64,000 nucleotides of DNA from Streptomyces marianii (GTDB lineage: Bacteria; Actinomycetota; Actinomycetes; Streptomycetales; Streptomycetaceae). The DNA lies in assembly GCF_005795905.1 (NCBI RefSeq), contig NZ_VAWE01000001.1, positions 868,001 through 932,000 on the forward strand. The letters are read 5' to 3'. The notes under the pieces are model-generated. The model was not told the origin of the DNA, did not search any database, and worked only from the letters and a program-made list of their open reading frames with translations. The first letter of the stretch is position 1; the number at the start of each line of letters is the position of its first letter. The position numbers and the translations under genes were made by a program. Shown here piece by piece: positions 34,418 to 44,417 of the stretch.

Positions 34418-36742
34418 ATGACCATGTCCGAGCAGGGACCGGTCGAGCCGGGGCCCGACCCGCTGGCCGATGCAGTCACGCAGCTCACCGCCGAACTCGC
34501 CGCGCTGCGCCGCGATGTCGCCCGCCGTCATCTCCTGGACCTGGCCTGCGGTGTGCTCGTCGCGCGGCACTCCCTCAGCCCCGGCGAGGCGATGGACCAC
34601 CTGGCCCAGCTGGCCGAGGCCATGAACGTCGGCGCGGAGGACATCGCCGCCGACATCGTCAACGGCGCCACCCGCCCGTCCGGGGCGGCCGGCGGTCCGG
34701 TGTCCGAGCGGAGCGCCGACCCGCGGACGGCGGACGGCGCCGCACCGGCCGAGGCCGACGAGGAGCGGACCGAGGGCCGCAAGGCGCGGTTCGTCGAGGC
34801 CGCCGCCGAGGCGGCGGCGCAGACGGGAGGCACGGTCGACGAGATCGCGGCGACCCTGCTGAACGGCGGAATGCGCCCGCTCGGCGCCCGCGCACTGTGG
34901 TTGTTCCGCCGCACGGAGACGGACTGCCTGCGACTGGCGGGCCAGGCCGGGGCGAACTCGCTGGAGGCGGCCCACTGGCGCTGGGTGCCGCCGGCCGCGG
35001 GCAGCGCCCTGCACCGGGTGCTGAACGACGGAACGCCCCTGTGGCTGCCCGACGGCACGTCCGCGGCCGAAGCGCTGCCGGGCCCCGCGCCCGGCTCCGC
35101 GCGGGCGGTGCTGCCGCTGCGGCAGCGCGGTGTCGTGACGGGGCTCGCCCTGGTCGACTGGCCGGGCCCCGCGGATCTGGACGAGTCCGTCCGGCGGTCG
35201 CTGACCGGGCTGGCCGTACCGGCCGCCCGGATCCTGGACGCGGGCGCTCCCGGCACCCCCGACCCCGGGGTACTCGCCCCGCTGCTCGATCTACTGACGC
35301 ATCCCGCCATGGCCCTGCGCGCGGACCCGGAGAGCGGCACCCTGCACATCGAGCACCTGAACCGGCCGGCGCTGGACTCGGCCCGCCATGTGCACGGTCC
35401 CGCCGGCCGCCCACTCGCCCAGGTGTTCCCGGCCGTGCACGCCGACCTCGTACGGCTCGCACGGACGGCCCGGGAGTCGGCGGCGCCGCAGCGGGTGGCG
35501 CGGGTGCCCGTCGAGCACCGGCCCGGCGGCCCCGACCCGCTGCACGACGTACGGGTGCTCCCGGTCGGCCCCGACCGTACGGTGGTGTTCTGGCACGGTG
35601 CCACGAATCCCGAACTCTCCCTCAGCCGGGTGCTGGGCCGGCTGGAGAACCTGGCCGCGTTCGAGGACGACCTGATCACGGGGAAGTCCCGGTGGAGCGA
35701 GCAGGCGTTCCGGATCTTCGGGCTCGAGCCGGGCAGTTCCCCGGTGCCCCTGCGGCGGCTCGCCCCGCATCTGCACCGCGAGGACACCGGCAAGCTCAAC
35801 GACCTGCTGATGGAGCTGACACAGCGCCGGGAGGGCACCGACACCGTGGTGCGGGCGGTCCGCGAGGACGGCGGGCTGAGACATCTGCGGATCGCCGCGG
35901 AACCGCTGCTGACGGGCGGCGTCCTCACCGGGATCACGGGCGTGTACCAGGACGTCTCGGCGCAGCACCACACCGAGATCGCGCTGAGCGCCACCTTCGA
36001 CCGGCTGACCGCCGCACAGACCCAGGCGGCGCTGCGGCACCAGCTCGTGCTCCAGCTCCAGCAGGCGATCGTCCCCGAGGTGCCGGAACTCCAGCGGCTG
36101 CCCGGTCTGCAGGTGGCGGCCCGCTACCGGCCGGCCGCCGAGGAGTACCGGGTGGGCGGCGACTGGTACGACGTACTGCCGCTGCCCGACGGCCGGGTGC
36201 TCGTCGTCACCGGGGACATCGCGGGGCACGGCATCGACTCGGTGACGGGGATGGTGGCGCTGCGCAACGCCCTGCGCGGGCTTGCGTTCACCGGGCACAC
36301 CCCGGGCCGGCTGATGGCCTGGCTCAACGAGGTCACGCTGCAGACGCACGGGCATCCGACCGCCACCGCCGTCTGCGGCCTGTACGACCCGTCGGACCGC
36401 TCGCTGTGCTGGGCCAGCGCCGGTCACCTGCCGCCGGTGCTGCTCCGCGAGGGAGCCGCCGACCTGCTCGAACCGCCGAGGAGCATCCTTCTCGGCGCGG
36501 TCCCGGCGGCCGCGTACCAGGAGACGGTGACGCGGCTGGAACCCGGGGACACCCTGATGCTGTACACGGACGGGCTGGTGGAGAGCCGCCGCACCGGTAT
36601 CGACGAGGGCCTGGACACGCTGCGGAGGGCGGTGGAGCGGCTCGCCCCCGCCGGTCTGGACGAGCAGGCGGACGCGCTGCTGGCGGCGGTCACCGGAGAC
36701 ACCGACGACGACACGAGCCTGGTGGTCGTCCGGGTGTCCTGA
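34418..36742 (+). CDS. SpoIIE-type PP2C phosphatase with ANTAR-like, GAF and PAS regions
   Basis: 774 residues. N-terminal ANTAR-like helices (~20-85, LDLACGVLVARHSLSPGEAM), a GAF-like region (~130-280), two PAS-like segments (~285-520), then a SpoIIE/PP2C catalytic domain (~545-774) with YRVGGDWYDVLPLPDGRVLV, VVTGDIAGHGIDSV, WASAGHLPPVLL and LYTDGLVESRR carrying the metal-binding aspartates. Dephosphorylates STAS anti-anti-sigma proteins, so it should set the activity of the sigma factor at 31539-32435 through the STAS/RsbW pair nearby (inference). No transmembrane segments. The signal sensed is unknown. Confidence 0.92.
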   Translation: MTMSEQGPVEPGPDPLADAVTQLTAELAALRRDVARRHLLDLACGVLVARHSLSPGEAMDHLAQLAEAMNVGAEDIAADIVNGATRPSGAAGGPVSERSADPRTADGAAPAEADEERTEGRKARFVEAAAEAAAQTGGTVDEIAATLLNGGMRPLGARALWLFRRTETDCLRLAGQAGANSLEAAHWRWVPPAAGSALHRVLNDGTPLWLPDGTSAAEALPGPAPGSARAVLPLRQRGVVTGLALVDWPGPADLDESVRRSLTGLAVPAARILDAGAPGTPDPGVLAPLLDLLTHPAMALRADPESGTLHIEHLNRPALDSARHVHGPAGRPLAQVFPAVHADLVRLARTARESAAPQRVARVPVEHRPGGPDPLHDVRVLPVGPDRTVVFWHGATNPELSLSRVLGRLENLAAFEDDLITGKSRWSEQAFRIFGLEPGSSPVPLRRLAPHLHREDTGKLNDLLMELTQRREGTDTVVRAVREDGGLRHLRIAAEPLLTGGVLTGITGVYQDVSAQHHTEIALSATFDRLTAAQTQAALRHQLVLQLQQAIVPEVPELQRLPGLQVAARYRPAAEEYRVGGDWYDVLPLPDGRVLVVTGDIAGHGIDSVTGMVALRNALRGLAFTGHTPGRLMAWLNEVTLQTHGHPTATAVCGLYDPSDRSLCWASAGHLPPVLLREGAADLLEPPRSILLGAVPAAAYQETVTRLEPGDTLMLYTDGLVESRRTGIDEGLDTLRRAVERLAPAGLDEQADALLAAVTGDTDDDTSLVVVRVS

Positions 36743-36822
36743 GACTCCGGAGGCGCCGCCCGGCGGCTCGCGGGCGGCTCGCGGGCGGCTCGGTCCGCAG
36801 CGCCGGCCGGACCCGAACCGCT

Positions 36823-39800
36823 TCAGTCGCGGTCGAGCCAGTGGTGCACGCGTTCGACCAGGTCGTGGGCGTCGACGGGTTTGGTGATGTAGTCGTTCGC
36901 CCCGGACTCCAGGCTCTTGGCCCGGTCTCCGGGCATCGCCTTCGCGGTGACCGTGATGATCGGCACGTCGGCGAAGCCCGGCATGTCGCGGATCGCGGCG
37001 GTGGCCGTGTGGCCGTCCATGCCGGACATCATCACGTCCATCACGATGAGGTCCACCTCCCGGTGGGCGGTGAGCAGCTCGATACCGGAGCGCCCGTCGG
37101 CGGCGGTGAGCACATGCACCCCTTCCGCCTCCAGGATCTCGGTGAGGGCGTACACGTTCCGTACGTCGTCGTCGACGATGAGCACCACGCGTCCGGCGAG
37201 CGATCCGCGGTGGGCGGCCGAGGTGTCGCCGCCGGGCTCGAGGGGTCCCTCCGGGGCGCCGGAGTCCGGGCCGCGCGGCAGGCTGACGCCGATGGGGACG
37301 TAGAAGGTGAACTCGCTGCCCTCGCCCAGCCGGCTCTCGGCGACGATCACCCCGCCCAGGAGCTGGGCGACCTCACGGCTGATGGAGAGACCCAGTCCGG
37401 TACCGCCGTAGCGTCGGCCGGTGGCGAGGGCGCCTTGCTGGAACGCTCCGAAGATGGTGTCCAGGTGCTCGGGCGCGATGCCGACGCCGGTGTCCCGCAC
37501 CCGGAAGGCGACCACCGACATGCCGCGCATCCGCTCGGGGAGTTCGTCGTCGGCAGCCTTCTGGACCCGCAGTTCGACCCCGCCGCGCTCGGTGAACTTC
37601 AGGGCGTTGGACAGCAGATTGCGCAGCACCTGCCGCAGCCGCGGCTCGTCCGTGGTGATCTCCGCGGGCACCCCGGGCGCGGTGACGACCCGGAACTCCA
37701 GCTCGCGTTCGGACGCCAGGGGCCGGAAGGTCATCTCGACGTACTCCAGCAACTGGCCCAGCGCGAAAGGCTCGCGGTGGATGTCCATCTTCCCCGCCTC
37801 GACCTTCGACAGGTCGAGGATGTCGTTGATCAGCTGGAGCAGGTCCGAGCCGGCGGAGTGGATGACCTCCGCGTAGTCGACCTGCTTCTCCGTCAGGTTC
37901 CCCTCGGGGTTCTGTGCGAGCAACTGGGCCAGGATGAGCAGGCTGTTGAGCGGGGTGCGCAGCTCATGGCTCATGTTGGCGAGGAACTCGGACTTGTACA
38001 TCGACGTACGGGAGAGCTGCTTGGCCCGTTCCTCGAGCTCCTGCCGGGCCTGCTCGATCTCCAGGTTCTTGCGCTCGATGTCGCGGTTGCGGTCGGCCAG
38101 CAGGGCCGCCTTCTCGCCGAGTTCGGCGTTGGAACTCTGCAACTCCTCCTGCCGCACCTGGAGTTCCTGCGAGCGGGCGCGGAGTTCCGCGGTGAGCAGC
38201 TGGGACTGCTCCAGCAGTTCATCGGTCCGGGCGTGTGCGATCAGAGAGCTCACGATGACTCCGACCGTCTCGATGAACCGGTCGAGGAAGTCGCGGTGGA
38301 GGCCGGAGAAGGGCCGCAGCGAGGCGAGTTCCACGGCGCCGAGCACCTGGCCCTCGACGAGGATCGGCAGCACGATCAGCGCCCCCGGCGGTCCGGCCCC
38401 GAGTCCGGAGGAGATCGTGAGATAGCCCGGCGGCAGGTCGTCGACCGCGATGGTGCGGCGGCTGAGCGCCGCCTGGCCGACCAGGGACTCACCGAACCGG
38501 AACCGCGTCGGCGGTTCGGACGGGCCGGCGGGCGGTGCCCCGTAGGAGGCGATCCTGACGAGCTCGGTACCGGCCGCCCCCTCGCCTGCGCCCGTGCCTT
38601 CGCCTTCCCCGGTCCGCTCTGTGCCGTCCGCGCGCTCGCCCGTCCCCGCTCCGGACCCCGTCCTCCCGCCCGCGCCCTCGCCCGCCGGCGCCGCCAGGAA
38701 GAACGCCCCGTACTGGGCCGCGACCAACGGCGGCAGCTCCTCCATGATCACGTGGGCCACCTGGACGGGGTCGCGGCTGCTCTGCATCAGCCCGGCGAGC
38801 CGTGCCAGATTGGTCTTGAGCCAGTCCTGCTCCTCGTTGGCGCGGGTGGTGGCGCGCAGGGACTCCACCATCATGTTGATGTTGTCCTTGAGGTCGCCCA
38901 CCTCCCCCGGCGCCTCGACCGTGATCGACCGGGTGAGATCGCCCTCGGCGACGGCGCTGGTGACGCCGGCGATGGCGCGGACCTGGCGGGTGAGGTTCCC
39001 GGCCAGCTCGTTCACGTTCTCCGTGAGCCGCTTCCAGGTGCCGGAGACGCCCTCGACCTCGGCCTGGCCGCCCAGCCGCCCCTCGCTGCCCACCTCACGG
39101 GCGACCCGGGTCACCTCGGCGGCGAACGACGACAGCTGGTCGACCATCGTGTTGATGGTCGTCTTCAGCTCCAGGATCTCCCCCCGCGCGTCCACATCGA
39201 TCTTCCGGGTGAGGTCGCCCTGGGCGACGGCCGTGGTCACCTGGGCGATGTTGCGCACCTGGTTGGTCAGGTTGTTCGCCATGGAGTTGACGTTGTCGGT
39301 GAGGTCCTTCCACGTGCCGGACACCCCGCTGACGGTGGCCTGACCGCCCAGATCCCCCTCGGTGCCCACCTCGCGGGCCACCCGGGTGACCTCCTCGGCG
39401 AACGACGACAGCCGCTCGACCATGGTGTTGATGGTGTCCTTGAGCTCCAGGATCTCGCCCCGTGCGTCGACCCGGATCTTCTGCGTCAGGTCGCCCCGGG
39501 CGACCGCGGAGGCGACCTGGGCGATCGACCGCACCTGCGAGGTGAGGTTGTCGGCCATGGTGTTCACACCGGTGGTCAGCTCCTGCCAGACCCCGCTCAC
39601 GCCCTTCACCCGGGCGTGCCCGCCGAGACGTCCCTCTCCGCCGACCTCGCTGGCGACCCTGGTGACCTCGGAGGTGACCAGCGACAACTGGTCGGCCATG
39701 CCGTTGTAGACGGCGGCGATCTCGCCCATGATCCCGTCGGCTTCCTCGGGGAGCCGCGCGGAGAAGTCGCCGTCGCGCACAGCCGTGAGCCCGGCCAGGA

Positions 39801-39897
39801 GCTTCCTGAGCCCTTCCTCGCTCAGTTCCGCCGGCGGCCGGACCGCTTCCAGCGCCTCGCGCCCCGTGGTGGGCCGGGTGTGTCCGGATTCATCCAT
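36823..39897 (-). CDS. Hybrid histidine kinase with tandem HAMP array and receiver
   Basis: 1,024 residues, no membrane helices. Residues ~35-370 are a poly-HAMP array made of ~92-residue units, three of which contain [20 protein letters not shown] or [10 protein letters not shown] and repeated [24 protein letters not shown] stretches. A GAF-like domain (~385-550) and a coiled coil (~555-635) follow. Then a HisKA box [20 protein letters not shown], an HATPase with [19 protein letters not shown] and [18 protein letters not shown], and a C-terminal receiver with the phospho-acceptor in [13 protein letters not shown] and [12 protein letters not shown]. The layout resembles the Nik1-type soluble osmosensing kinases. 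Likely input to the neighbouring stress sigma circuit. Confidence 0.94.
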   Translation of the reverse strand: MDESGHTRPTTGREALEAVRPPAELSEEGLRKLLAGLTAVRDGDFSARLPEEADGIMGEIAAVYNGMADQLSLVTSEVTRVASEVGGEGRLGGHARVKGVSGVWQELTTGVNTMADNLTSQVRSIAQVASAVARGDLTQKIRVDARGEILELKDTINTMVERLSSFAEEVTRVAREVGTEGDLGGQATVSGVSGTWKDLTDNVNSMANNLTNQVRNIAQVTTAVAQGDLTRKIDVDARGEILELKTTINTMVDQLSSFAAEVTRVAREVGSEGRLGGQAEVEGVSGTWKRLTENVNELAGNLTRQVRAIAGVTSAVAEGDLTRSITVEAPGEVGDLKDNINMMVESLRATTRANEEQDWLKTNLARLAGLMQSSRDPVQVAHVIMEELPPLVAAQYGAFFLAAPAGEGAGGRTGSGAGTGERADGTERTGEGEGTGAGEGAAGTELVRIASYGAPPAGPSEPPTRFRFGESLVGQAALSRRTIAVDDLPPGYLTISSGLGAGPPGALIVLPILVEGQVLGAVELASLRPFSGLHRDFLDRFIETVGVIVSSLIAHARTDELLEQSQLLTAELRARSQELQVRQEELQSSNAELGEKAALLADRNRDIERKNLEIEQARQELEERAKQLSRTSMYKSEFLANMSHELRTPLNSLLILAQLLAQNPEGNLTEKQVDYAEVIHSAGSDLLQLINDILDLSKVEAGKMDIHREPFALGQLLEYVEMTFRPLASERELEFRVVTAPGVPAEITTDEPRLRQVLRNLLSNALKFTERGGVELRVQKAADDELPERMRGMSVVAFRVRDTGVGIAPEHLDTIFGAFQQGALATGRRYGGTGLGLSISREVAQLLGGVIVAESRLGEGSEFTFYVPIGVSLPRGPDSGAPEGPLEPGGDTSAAHRGSLAGRVVLIVDDDVRNVYALTEILEAEGVHVLTAADGRSGIELLTAHREVDLIVMDVMMSGMDGHTATAAIRDMPGFADVPIITVTAKAMPGDRAKSLESGANDYITKPVDAHDLVERVHHWLDRD

Positions 39898-40017
39898 GGC
39901 CGACCTCGTGTGCCCAATCGTCCTGCGTCCCGTGGCCAGGGTCCCGCCCGGCGGGCAGTGCGCCCGGCCCCCTTACCGACTGTCGCACGGGGAGACCGGG
40001 ACGGCGCCCCGTGCCGC

Positions 40018-40536
40018 TCACGGCCGGCGGGGGGCCGTGACCTCCGCCCACACCGTCTTCCCGGAGTCCCGGGGCACCGAGCCCCACGCCCGGGCGAGCC
40101 GGCCCAGCACCACGAGTCCGTGCCCGCCGGGTACGGCGGGGTCGGCGTGCGGACGCGGCCGGGGCGGCACGGGGCTGCCGTCGCTGACCTCGATGCGAAG
40201 CCGCTCGGGGGTGCAGTTGAGGACGAGCTCCAACGGCCCTCCGGCATGCAGACAGGCGTTGGTGACCAGCTCGGACACCACCATCAGGACGTCCTCGGAA
40301 ATCGCCCGCCGTTCGTCGTCCCAGTCCGGTTCGGTGTCGGTGCTCGTGTCCCAGGCGTACGGGTCTTCCCCCGGGAACTCCTCCGGGGGCCTGGCGAGAC
40401 CGCCGGGCGGCAGCCATTCCCAATCGGCGAGGGCCGTCGCGCTGAAGTCCCGGCAGCGGCCGACCACGCCCCTCGTCCCCGAGATCCCGAGACGGCGGGT
40501 CTGGCCCTGCTGCGGAAGCGCCGCGCTCACGGTCAC
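40018..40536 (-). CDS. RsbW-like anti-sigma/ATP-binding kinase
   Basis: 172 residues with a GHKL-type ATPase fold: VLMVVSELVTNACLHAGGPL (N box), VSDGSPVPPRP (G1) and GGHGLVVLGRLARAWGSVP (G2). Its ~70-residue N-terminal portion is longer than usual and includes a WEW/WDTSTDTEPDWD acidic stretch. Start overlaps the STAS gene by 4 bp (ATGA). Expected to phosphorylate the STAS partner and sequester a sigma factor, probably the SigB-type one nearby. Confidence 0.88.
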   Translation of the reverse strand: MTVSAALPQQGQTRRLGISGTRGVVGRCRDFSATALADWEWLPPGGLARPPEEFPGEDPYAWDTSTDTEPDWDDERRAISEDVLMVVSELVTNACLHAGGPLELVLNCTPERLRIEVSDGSPVPPRPRPHADPAVPGGHGLVVLGRLARAWGSVPRDSGKTVWAEVTAPRRP

Positions 40537-40934
40537 TCCTGTCGTGGGCCCGCGAGCGCCTCGCCGAGGCTCGCGTACCGGGGGAAGACCGCCCCCGCAC
40601 CGGTGATGGTGAGCATGCGGGCCACCTGCGGCCGCAGCGCCGCGAGCTCCACGCGGGCCTCGCTCTCCTGCGCGGCGAGTCTCGCGCGCAGCAGCACGTT
40701 CAACCCGGTGGAGTCGCAGAACAGCAGCTCCGCGCAGTCGACGAGGATCCGCCGCGCCCCGCCGGCGATCGCGTCGTCCAGGGCCGTACGCAGCGGTTCC
40801 GCCGTGTCGTGGTCGAGCTCGCCGGTGAGTGCGACCACCACGATGCCCGGTTCCGGGCCGGGCCGGGCCGTGACCGTGAACCGGCCACCACCGCTGCTGT
40901 CGCTACCGGCCCAACCGTCCTGTGCTGACACCAT
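40533..40934 (-). CDS. STAS-domain anti-anti-sigma factor
   Basis: 133 residues from the ATG at 40932-40934 (GGAGAA site). The STAS fold is clear: GIVVVALTGELDHDTAEPLR, ARRILVDCAELLFCDSTGLN with the phosphorylatable serine in DSTGLN, VLLRARLAAQ. Substrate of the coupled RsbW-like kinase and, when dephosphorylated by a SpoIIE-type phosphatase, releases the sigma factor. About 20 Gly/Ser-rich N-terminal residues precede the domain. Confidence 0.92.
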   Translation of the reverse strand: MVSAQDGWAGSDSSGGGRFTVTARPGPEPGIVVVALTGELDHDTAEPLRTALDDAIAGGARRILVDCAELLFCDSTGLNVLLRARLAAQESEARVELAALRPQVARMLTITGAGAVFPRYASLGEALAGPRQE

Positions 40935-41301
40935 GCGCGGTTCTCCGTCCGTCTCTGCCGGTTCTCCGTGCGCCGGCCCCACCACCCGCCGTTGCTCCGT
41001 CCGTCCCCACCGGGACTCGGCGCGTCGACCCCATCGGATACCCGCGCCTTTCCGCCGGTGACAACCCCGGCTCCGGTGACAACCCCGACTATGGCACCGC
41101 CTCCGCCACACCGCCCCCGCTCCGCGGACTCGCGACGGCGCGGCGCTCCCGGTCCGGCCCTGGTCCCGGGTCCGGGTCCGGGTCCGGGGCCGGTCACCGT
41201 AGGCCGCTGAGGAGCCTCACGCGGCGACTACCCAGCGCTCGCATGACTAGGCTGAAATACCCGTCGATTCTTCACACGAGCGGCGAAAGCTGGCGCATGC
41301 G

Positions 41302-41733
41302 ATGAACGTAGTCTCCGACTTCGAACTGCTGGGCGTGACGATCCAGGTGGAGGGGCGCCCCGACATGCCCGTACGTCTGGCGCCCGCCCAGGGACACGGC
41401 GCCGGGCCGCCGCCCGCACCGCTGGTGCTGCGGGAGGGGTCGGAGTTCCGGGTGCGGCTGGAATTCGCCGTGGGGGCCGGTAGAGACCTGGAGGGGTTGC
41501 GGTTCATCGACGAGCGCACCCGCCAGGGCATGACGGTCGGCCATCAGGAGATCCTGCTCGGCGACTACCGACGCGGGGGGCCGTACGAGATCGTGCTGCC
41601 GCCGGAGCGACTGCCGGTCGGCCATATGGCCCGGGACGTCTACCAGGTGATCGGCACCTTCGTGGACAAGGAGGGCCGGGTCCTCGGCTGCGAGTCCCAC
41701 AGCTTCGAGATCACCAAGGACTGGCCCCACTGA
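41302..41733 (+). CDS. RhoGDI-like immunoglobulin-fold protein
   Basis: 143 residues. From ~45 to the end it can be laid over the isoprenoid-binding Ig-fold domain of eukaryotic Rho GDP-dissociation inhibitors. Corresponding blocks are VLREGSEFRVRLEF (animal VLKEGVEYRIKISF), LEGLRFIDERTRQGM (SGMKYIQHTYRKGV), LLGDYRRGGPYEIVLPPE (MVGSYGPRAEEYEFLTP), PVGHMARDVYQVIGTFVD (PKGMLARGSYSIKSRFTD) and FEITKDW (LTIKKDW). It lacks the N-terminal switch-binding arm. Bacteria have no Rho proteins, though they have Ras-like and Cvn GTPases. Role unknown: small GTPase or lipid-anchored partner binding is a guess. Complete; convergent neighbours none. Animal sequence recalled from memory. Confidence 0.8.
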   Translation: MNVVSDFELLGVTIQVEGRPDMPVRLAPAQGHGAGPPPAPLVLREGSEFRVRLEFAVGAGRDLEGLRFIDERTRQGMTVGHQEILLGDYRRGGPYEIVLPPERLPVGHMARDVYQVIGTFVDKEGRVLGCESHSFEITKDWPH

Positions 41734-42060
41734 TCCCGCCCGGCGCCCGACCCCGCCCGTGTCGGCCGCACTCCCGCAGTCGTCACGGCGCACCCGTCGC
41801 GGTGCGGAGCGGCCGCACGGCTCGGCCGCACCCCGTTCGCCGTCGCCCGGCAGATGGCGCCCGGAGCAGGAGGCCGGCCCGGCGTCGCTCGAACGGGTCG
41901 GCAGGGGCGTGCGGCCCCCGGCGGCCGGACTGCTGCCGGGCACGCCCCGGCGACGGCCACCGGTCCGTGCGCAGGACTCCGGCCGGAGCTTCCCGGATCA
42001 AGCCGTGCATTCGGCGCCCGGACGGCTCACGATGGGCTTGAGGCGAACGGAGGCACAGCG

Positions 42061-42522
42061 ATGAGCAGCTCTTCGATACGGATCACGGCCGCACTGTCCA
42101 CGGAGCACCGCGGCCGGCTGATGGAAATGGCCAAGGACGTCAAGTTCCCGGAAGGGGCCCGTGTCTTCGAGGAGGGCCGCCTCGCCGACCGGTTCTGGAT
42201 CATCCGGTCGGGGACCGTCACGCTGGACATCCGTGTTCCCGGCCGGCGCCCCGCCGTGATCGAGAACCTCGGCTTCGGTGAACTCGTGGGGTGGTCGTGG
42301 CTGTTCCCGCCGTACGTCTGGCAGCTGGGCGCCGAGGCCATGACCCCGGTACGCGCCCAGGAGTTCGACGCGGTGCCCGTCCGCATGCTGATGGACGCCG
42401 ATCCCGCGTTCGGCTCGGCGATCGGCCAGTGGGTGGGCCGCGTCCTGGCCCACCGGCTGCACTCGGCCCGGGTGCGGCTGCTCGATCTGTACGCCCCGTA
42501 CGGCAGCGGTCTCACACCGTGA
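42061..42522 (+). CDS. Cyclic-nucleotide-binding-fold protein without HTH
   Basis: 153 residues from an ATG with a GGAGG site. One cNMP-binding beta-barrel: VKFPEGARVFEEGRLADRFW, IIRSGTVTLDI, then NLGFGELVGWSWLFPPYVWQ in place of the phosphate-binding cassette. It ends after the long helix (VRMLMDADPAFGSAIGQWVG) without the Crp/Fnr winged helix. Such stand-alone barrels act as ligand sensors or protein partners. The cassette lacks the arginine used for cNMP phosphate, so the ligand may differ. The gap 41734-42060 shows no gene. Confidence 0.88.
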   Translation: MSSSSIRITAALSTEHRGRLMEMAKDVKFPEGARVFEEGRLADRFWIIRSGTVTLDIRVPGRRPAVIENLGFGELVGWSWLFPPYVWQLGAEAMTPVRAQEFDAVPVRMLMDADPAFGSAIGQWVGRVLAHRLHSARVRLLDLYAPYGSGLTP

Positions 42523-42688
42523 ACCGAGCACCGTATCCTGGCTCCGGGCGACGGACCGCGATCACCGCTCCCGGGTCCGCTTCCGGGGTGTCTCCCCGGT
42601 ATGCGCTCCCCCGGGAACCCGGCCCGGCGCGTGCCGTCGTCACGCCCCTGTACCGCCGTCGTCGTCCGGAGGAGTTGGGAAGTGCACC

Positions 42689-43606
42689 ATGAGCTATGAG
42701 GTCCGTGGCGGTCCGGCGGTGCCCGCTGGGGCCCGTGCGGGCAACAGCGGCCGGGGCAGCGGCCCCAGGCTCGTGGCCGTCAGCGATCTGCACGTCCGCT
42801 ACGCCGAGAACCGCTCCGTCGTCGAGCGGTTGCGCCCGGAGTCGGACGAGGACTGGCTGCTGGTCGCCGGTGACGTCGGCGAGTACGTGGCCGACGTGCG
42901 CTGGGCGCTGGACCTGCTGGCCGGGCGGTTCGCCAAGGTGGTCTGGACGCCGGGCAACCATGAGCTGTGGACGCCTCCCGACGACCCGGTGCAGTTGCGC
43001 GGCGAGGAGCGCTACGAGCACCTGGTGCGGCTCTGCCGGGAGCTGGGTGTGGTCACTCCCGAGGACCCGTTCCCGCTGTGGGAGGGGCCCGGCGGACCGG
43101 TGGCGATCGCCCCGCTCTTCGTGCTGTACGACTACTCGTTCCGGCCCGCCGGAGCACGCTCCAAGGAGTCGGCCCTCGAGATCGCCGAGCAGGCCGGAGT
43201 GGTGTGCACGGACGAGTTCCTGCTGCACCCGGACCCCCATCCGTCGAGGGACGCCTGGTGCCGCGCCCGGCTTCGGACCACGGAGGCGAGGCTGGCCGAG
43301 GTACCGGCGGAGCTGCCCACCGTCCTCGTCAACCACTATCCGCTGGTGCGCGAGCCCACCAGGGTGCTGTGGCACCCCGAGTTCGCCCTCTGGTGCGGGA
43401 CCGAGGCGACGGCCGACTGGCCACGCCGGTTCCGTGCGTCCGCCGTCGTGTACGGCCATCTGCACATCCCGCGGCTGGTGTGGTGGGAGGGCGTACCCCA
43501 CCAGGAGGTGTCCCTCGGGTATCCGCGCGAGTGGCGCAGTCGCCCGGGGACGCCCGGCCGCCCCGTGGAGGTCTTCCCGTTGGTTCCGGACGGAGCGTGC
43601 GCGTGA
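42689..43606 (+). CDS. Calcineurin-like metallophosphoesterase
   Basis: 305 residues with the full metal-ligand set: LVAVSDLHVRYAEN (DxH), LLVAGDVGEYVADVRWALD (GDxx), VVWTPGNHELW (GNHE), VLVNHYPLV and VVYGHLHIPR (GHxH). Cytoplasmic. Its stop overlaps the phosphopantetheinyl transferase start (GTGA), a pairing that is common in Streptomyces, so the two are likely co-translated. Substrate unknown. Confidence 0.93.
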   Translation: MSYEVRGGPAVPAGARAGNSGRGSGPRLVAVSDLHVRYAENRSVVERLRPESDEDWLLVAGDVGEYVADVRWALDLLAGRFAKVVWTPGNHELWTPPDDPVQLRGEERYEHLVRLCRELGVVTPEDPFPLWEGPGGPVAIAPLFVLYDYSFRPAGARSKESALEIAEQAGVVCTDEFLLHPDPHPSRDAWCRARLRTTEARLAEVPAELPTVLVNHYPLVREPTRVLWHPEFALWCGTEATADWPRRFRASAVVYGHLHIPRLVWWEGVPHQEVSLGYPREWRSRPGTPGRPVEVFPLVPDGACA

Positions 43607-44262
43607 TCGGCAAGCTGCTGCCCCCGCCGATCGCGGTCTGCGAAGTCTTCGCCGACCCCCCGGTGTTGGAGATGTACCCCGAGGAGCGCGCCGTCGTGGC
43701 GAACGCCGTGCACGAACGCCGGCGGGAGTTCGGCACGGTCCGGGCGTGCGCCCGCAAGGCGCTCGGAGAACTCGGCTACGCACCCGGGCCGATCCTGCCG
43801 GGAGCCGCGAGGGCCCCGCAGTGGCCGCCCGGCGCGGTCGGCGCCATGACCCACTGCCGGGGTTACCGTGCGGCGGCCGTGGCACACGCTGCCGACGTCG
43901 TGACGATCGGCCTGGACGCGGAGCCCCATCTGCCCTTGCCCGACAAGGGAGTCCGCGAGCTGGTCACTCTCCCCGAGGAGCGCACGGCGCTGGACCGGCT
44001 GAGCGCCCTGCGCCCGGAAGTCTGCTGGGACCGGCTGCTCTTCAGCGCCAAGGAGAGCGTCTACAAGGCCTGGTACCCGCTGGCCCGGCGATGGCTGGAC
44101 TTCGAGGAGGCCGCCCTCACGATCGACCCCGACGACGCCACCTTCCACGCCCGGCTGCTCGTGGACGGCCCGGTTGTGGACGGCCGCCCGCTGACGGGAT
44201 TCGACGGGCGCTGGCTCGTCGAGTCAGGGCTGGTGGTCACGGCGATCGCGGTGGTGCGCTGA
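43603..44262 (+). CDS. Sfp/EntD-type 4'-phosphopantetheinyl transferase
   Basis: 219 residues from GTG at 43603-43605. Attaches phosphopantetheine to carrier proteins. Signature blocks are GAMTHCRGYRAAAVAHAADV, TIGLDAEPHLPLP and LFSAKESVYKAWYPLARRWL (the WxxKES-like Mg/CoA site). Family length ~220. May serve polyketide or peptide synthases anywhere in the genome. There are none in this window. Confidence 0.95.
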   Translation: MIGKLLPPPIAVCEVFADPPVLEMYPEERAVVANAVHERRREFGTVRACARKALGELGYAPGPILPGAARAPQWPPGAVGAMTHCRGYRAAAVAHAADVVTIGLDAEPHLPLPDKGVRELVTLPEERTALDRLSALRPEVCWDRLLFSAKESVYKAWYPLARRWLDFEEAALTIDPDDATFHARLLVDGPVVDGRPLTGFDGRWLVESGLVVTAIAVVR

Positions 44263-44417
44263 GGGGCGAGCGCTCGGGGTGTACGGCGATGGCGGCCACG
44301 CCGCTCGGCACGGGGACGACCGGGGCGCGTAGCCGTGGCCGGCCGGTCCGGGGCGTCCCGCCCATCGTGCGGCCGACCCCGGCGAGCCGCCGAATCCCCT
44401 TCGAGCGGGGCGCCGCG

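Noticed and set aside
34135..41061. A 2,300-codon plus-strand frame across the phosphatase and kinase region
   Set aside because: It runs antisense to the hybrid kinase and in another frame of the phosphatase. Composition is that of a shadow frame with no recognisable domain.
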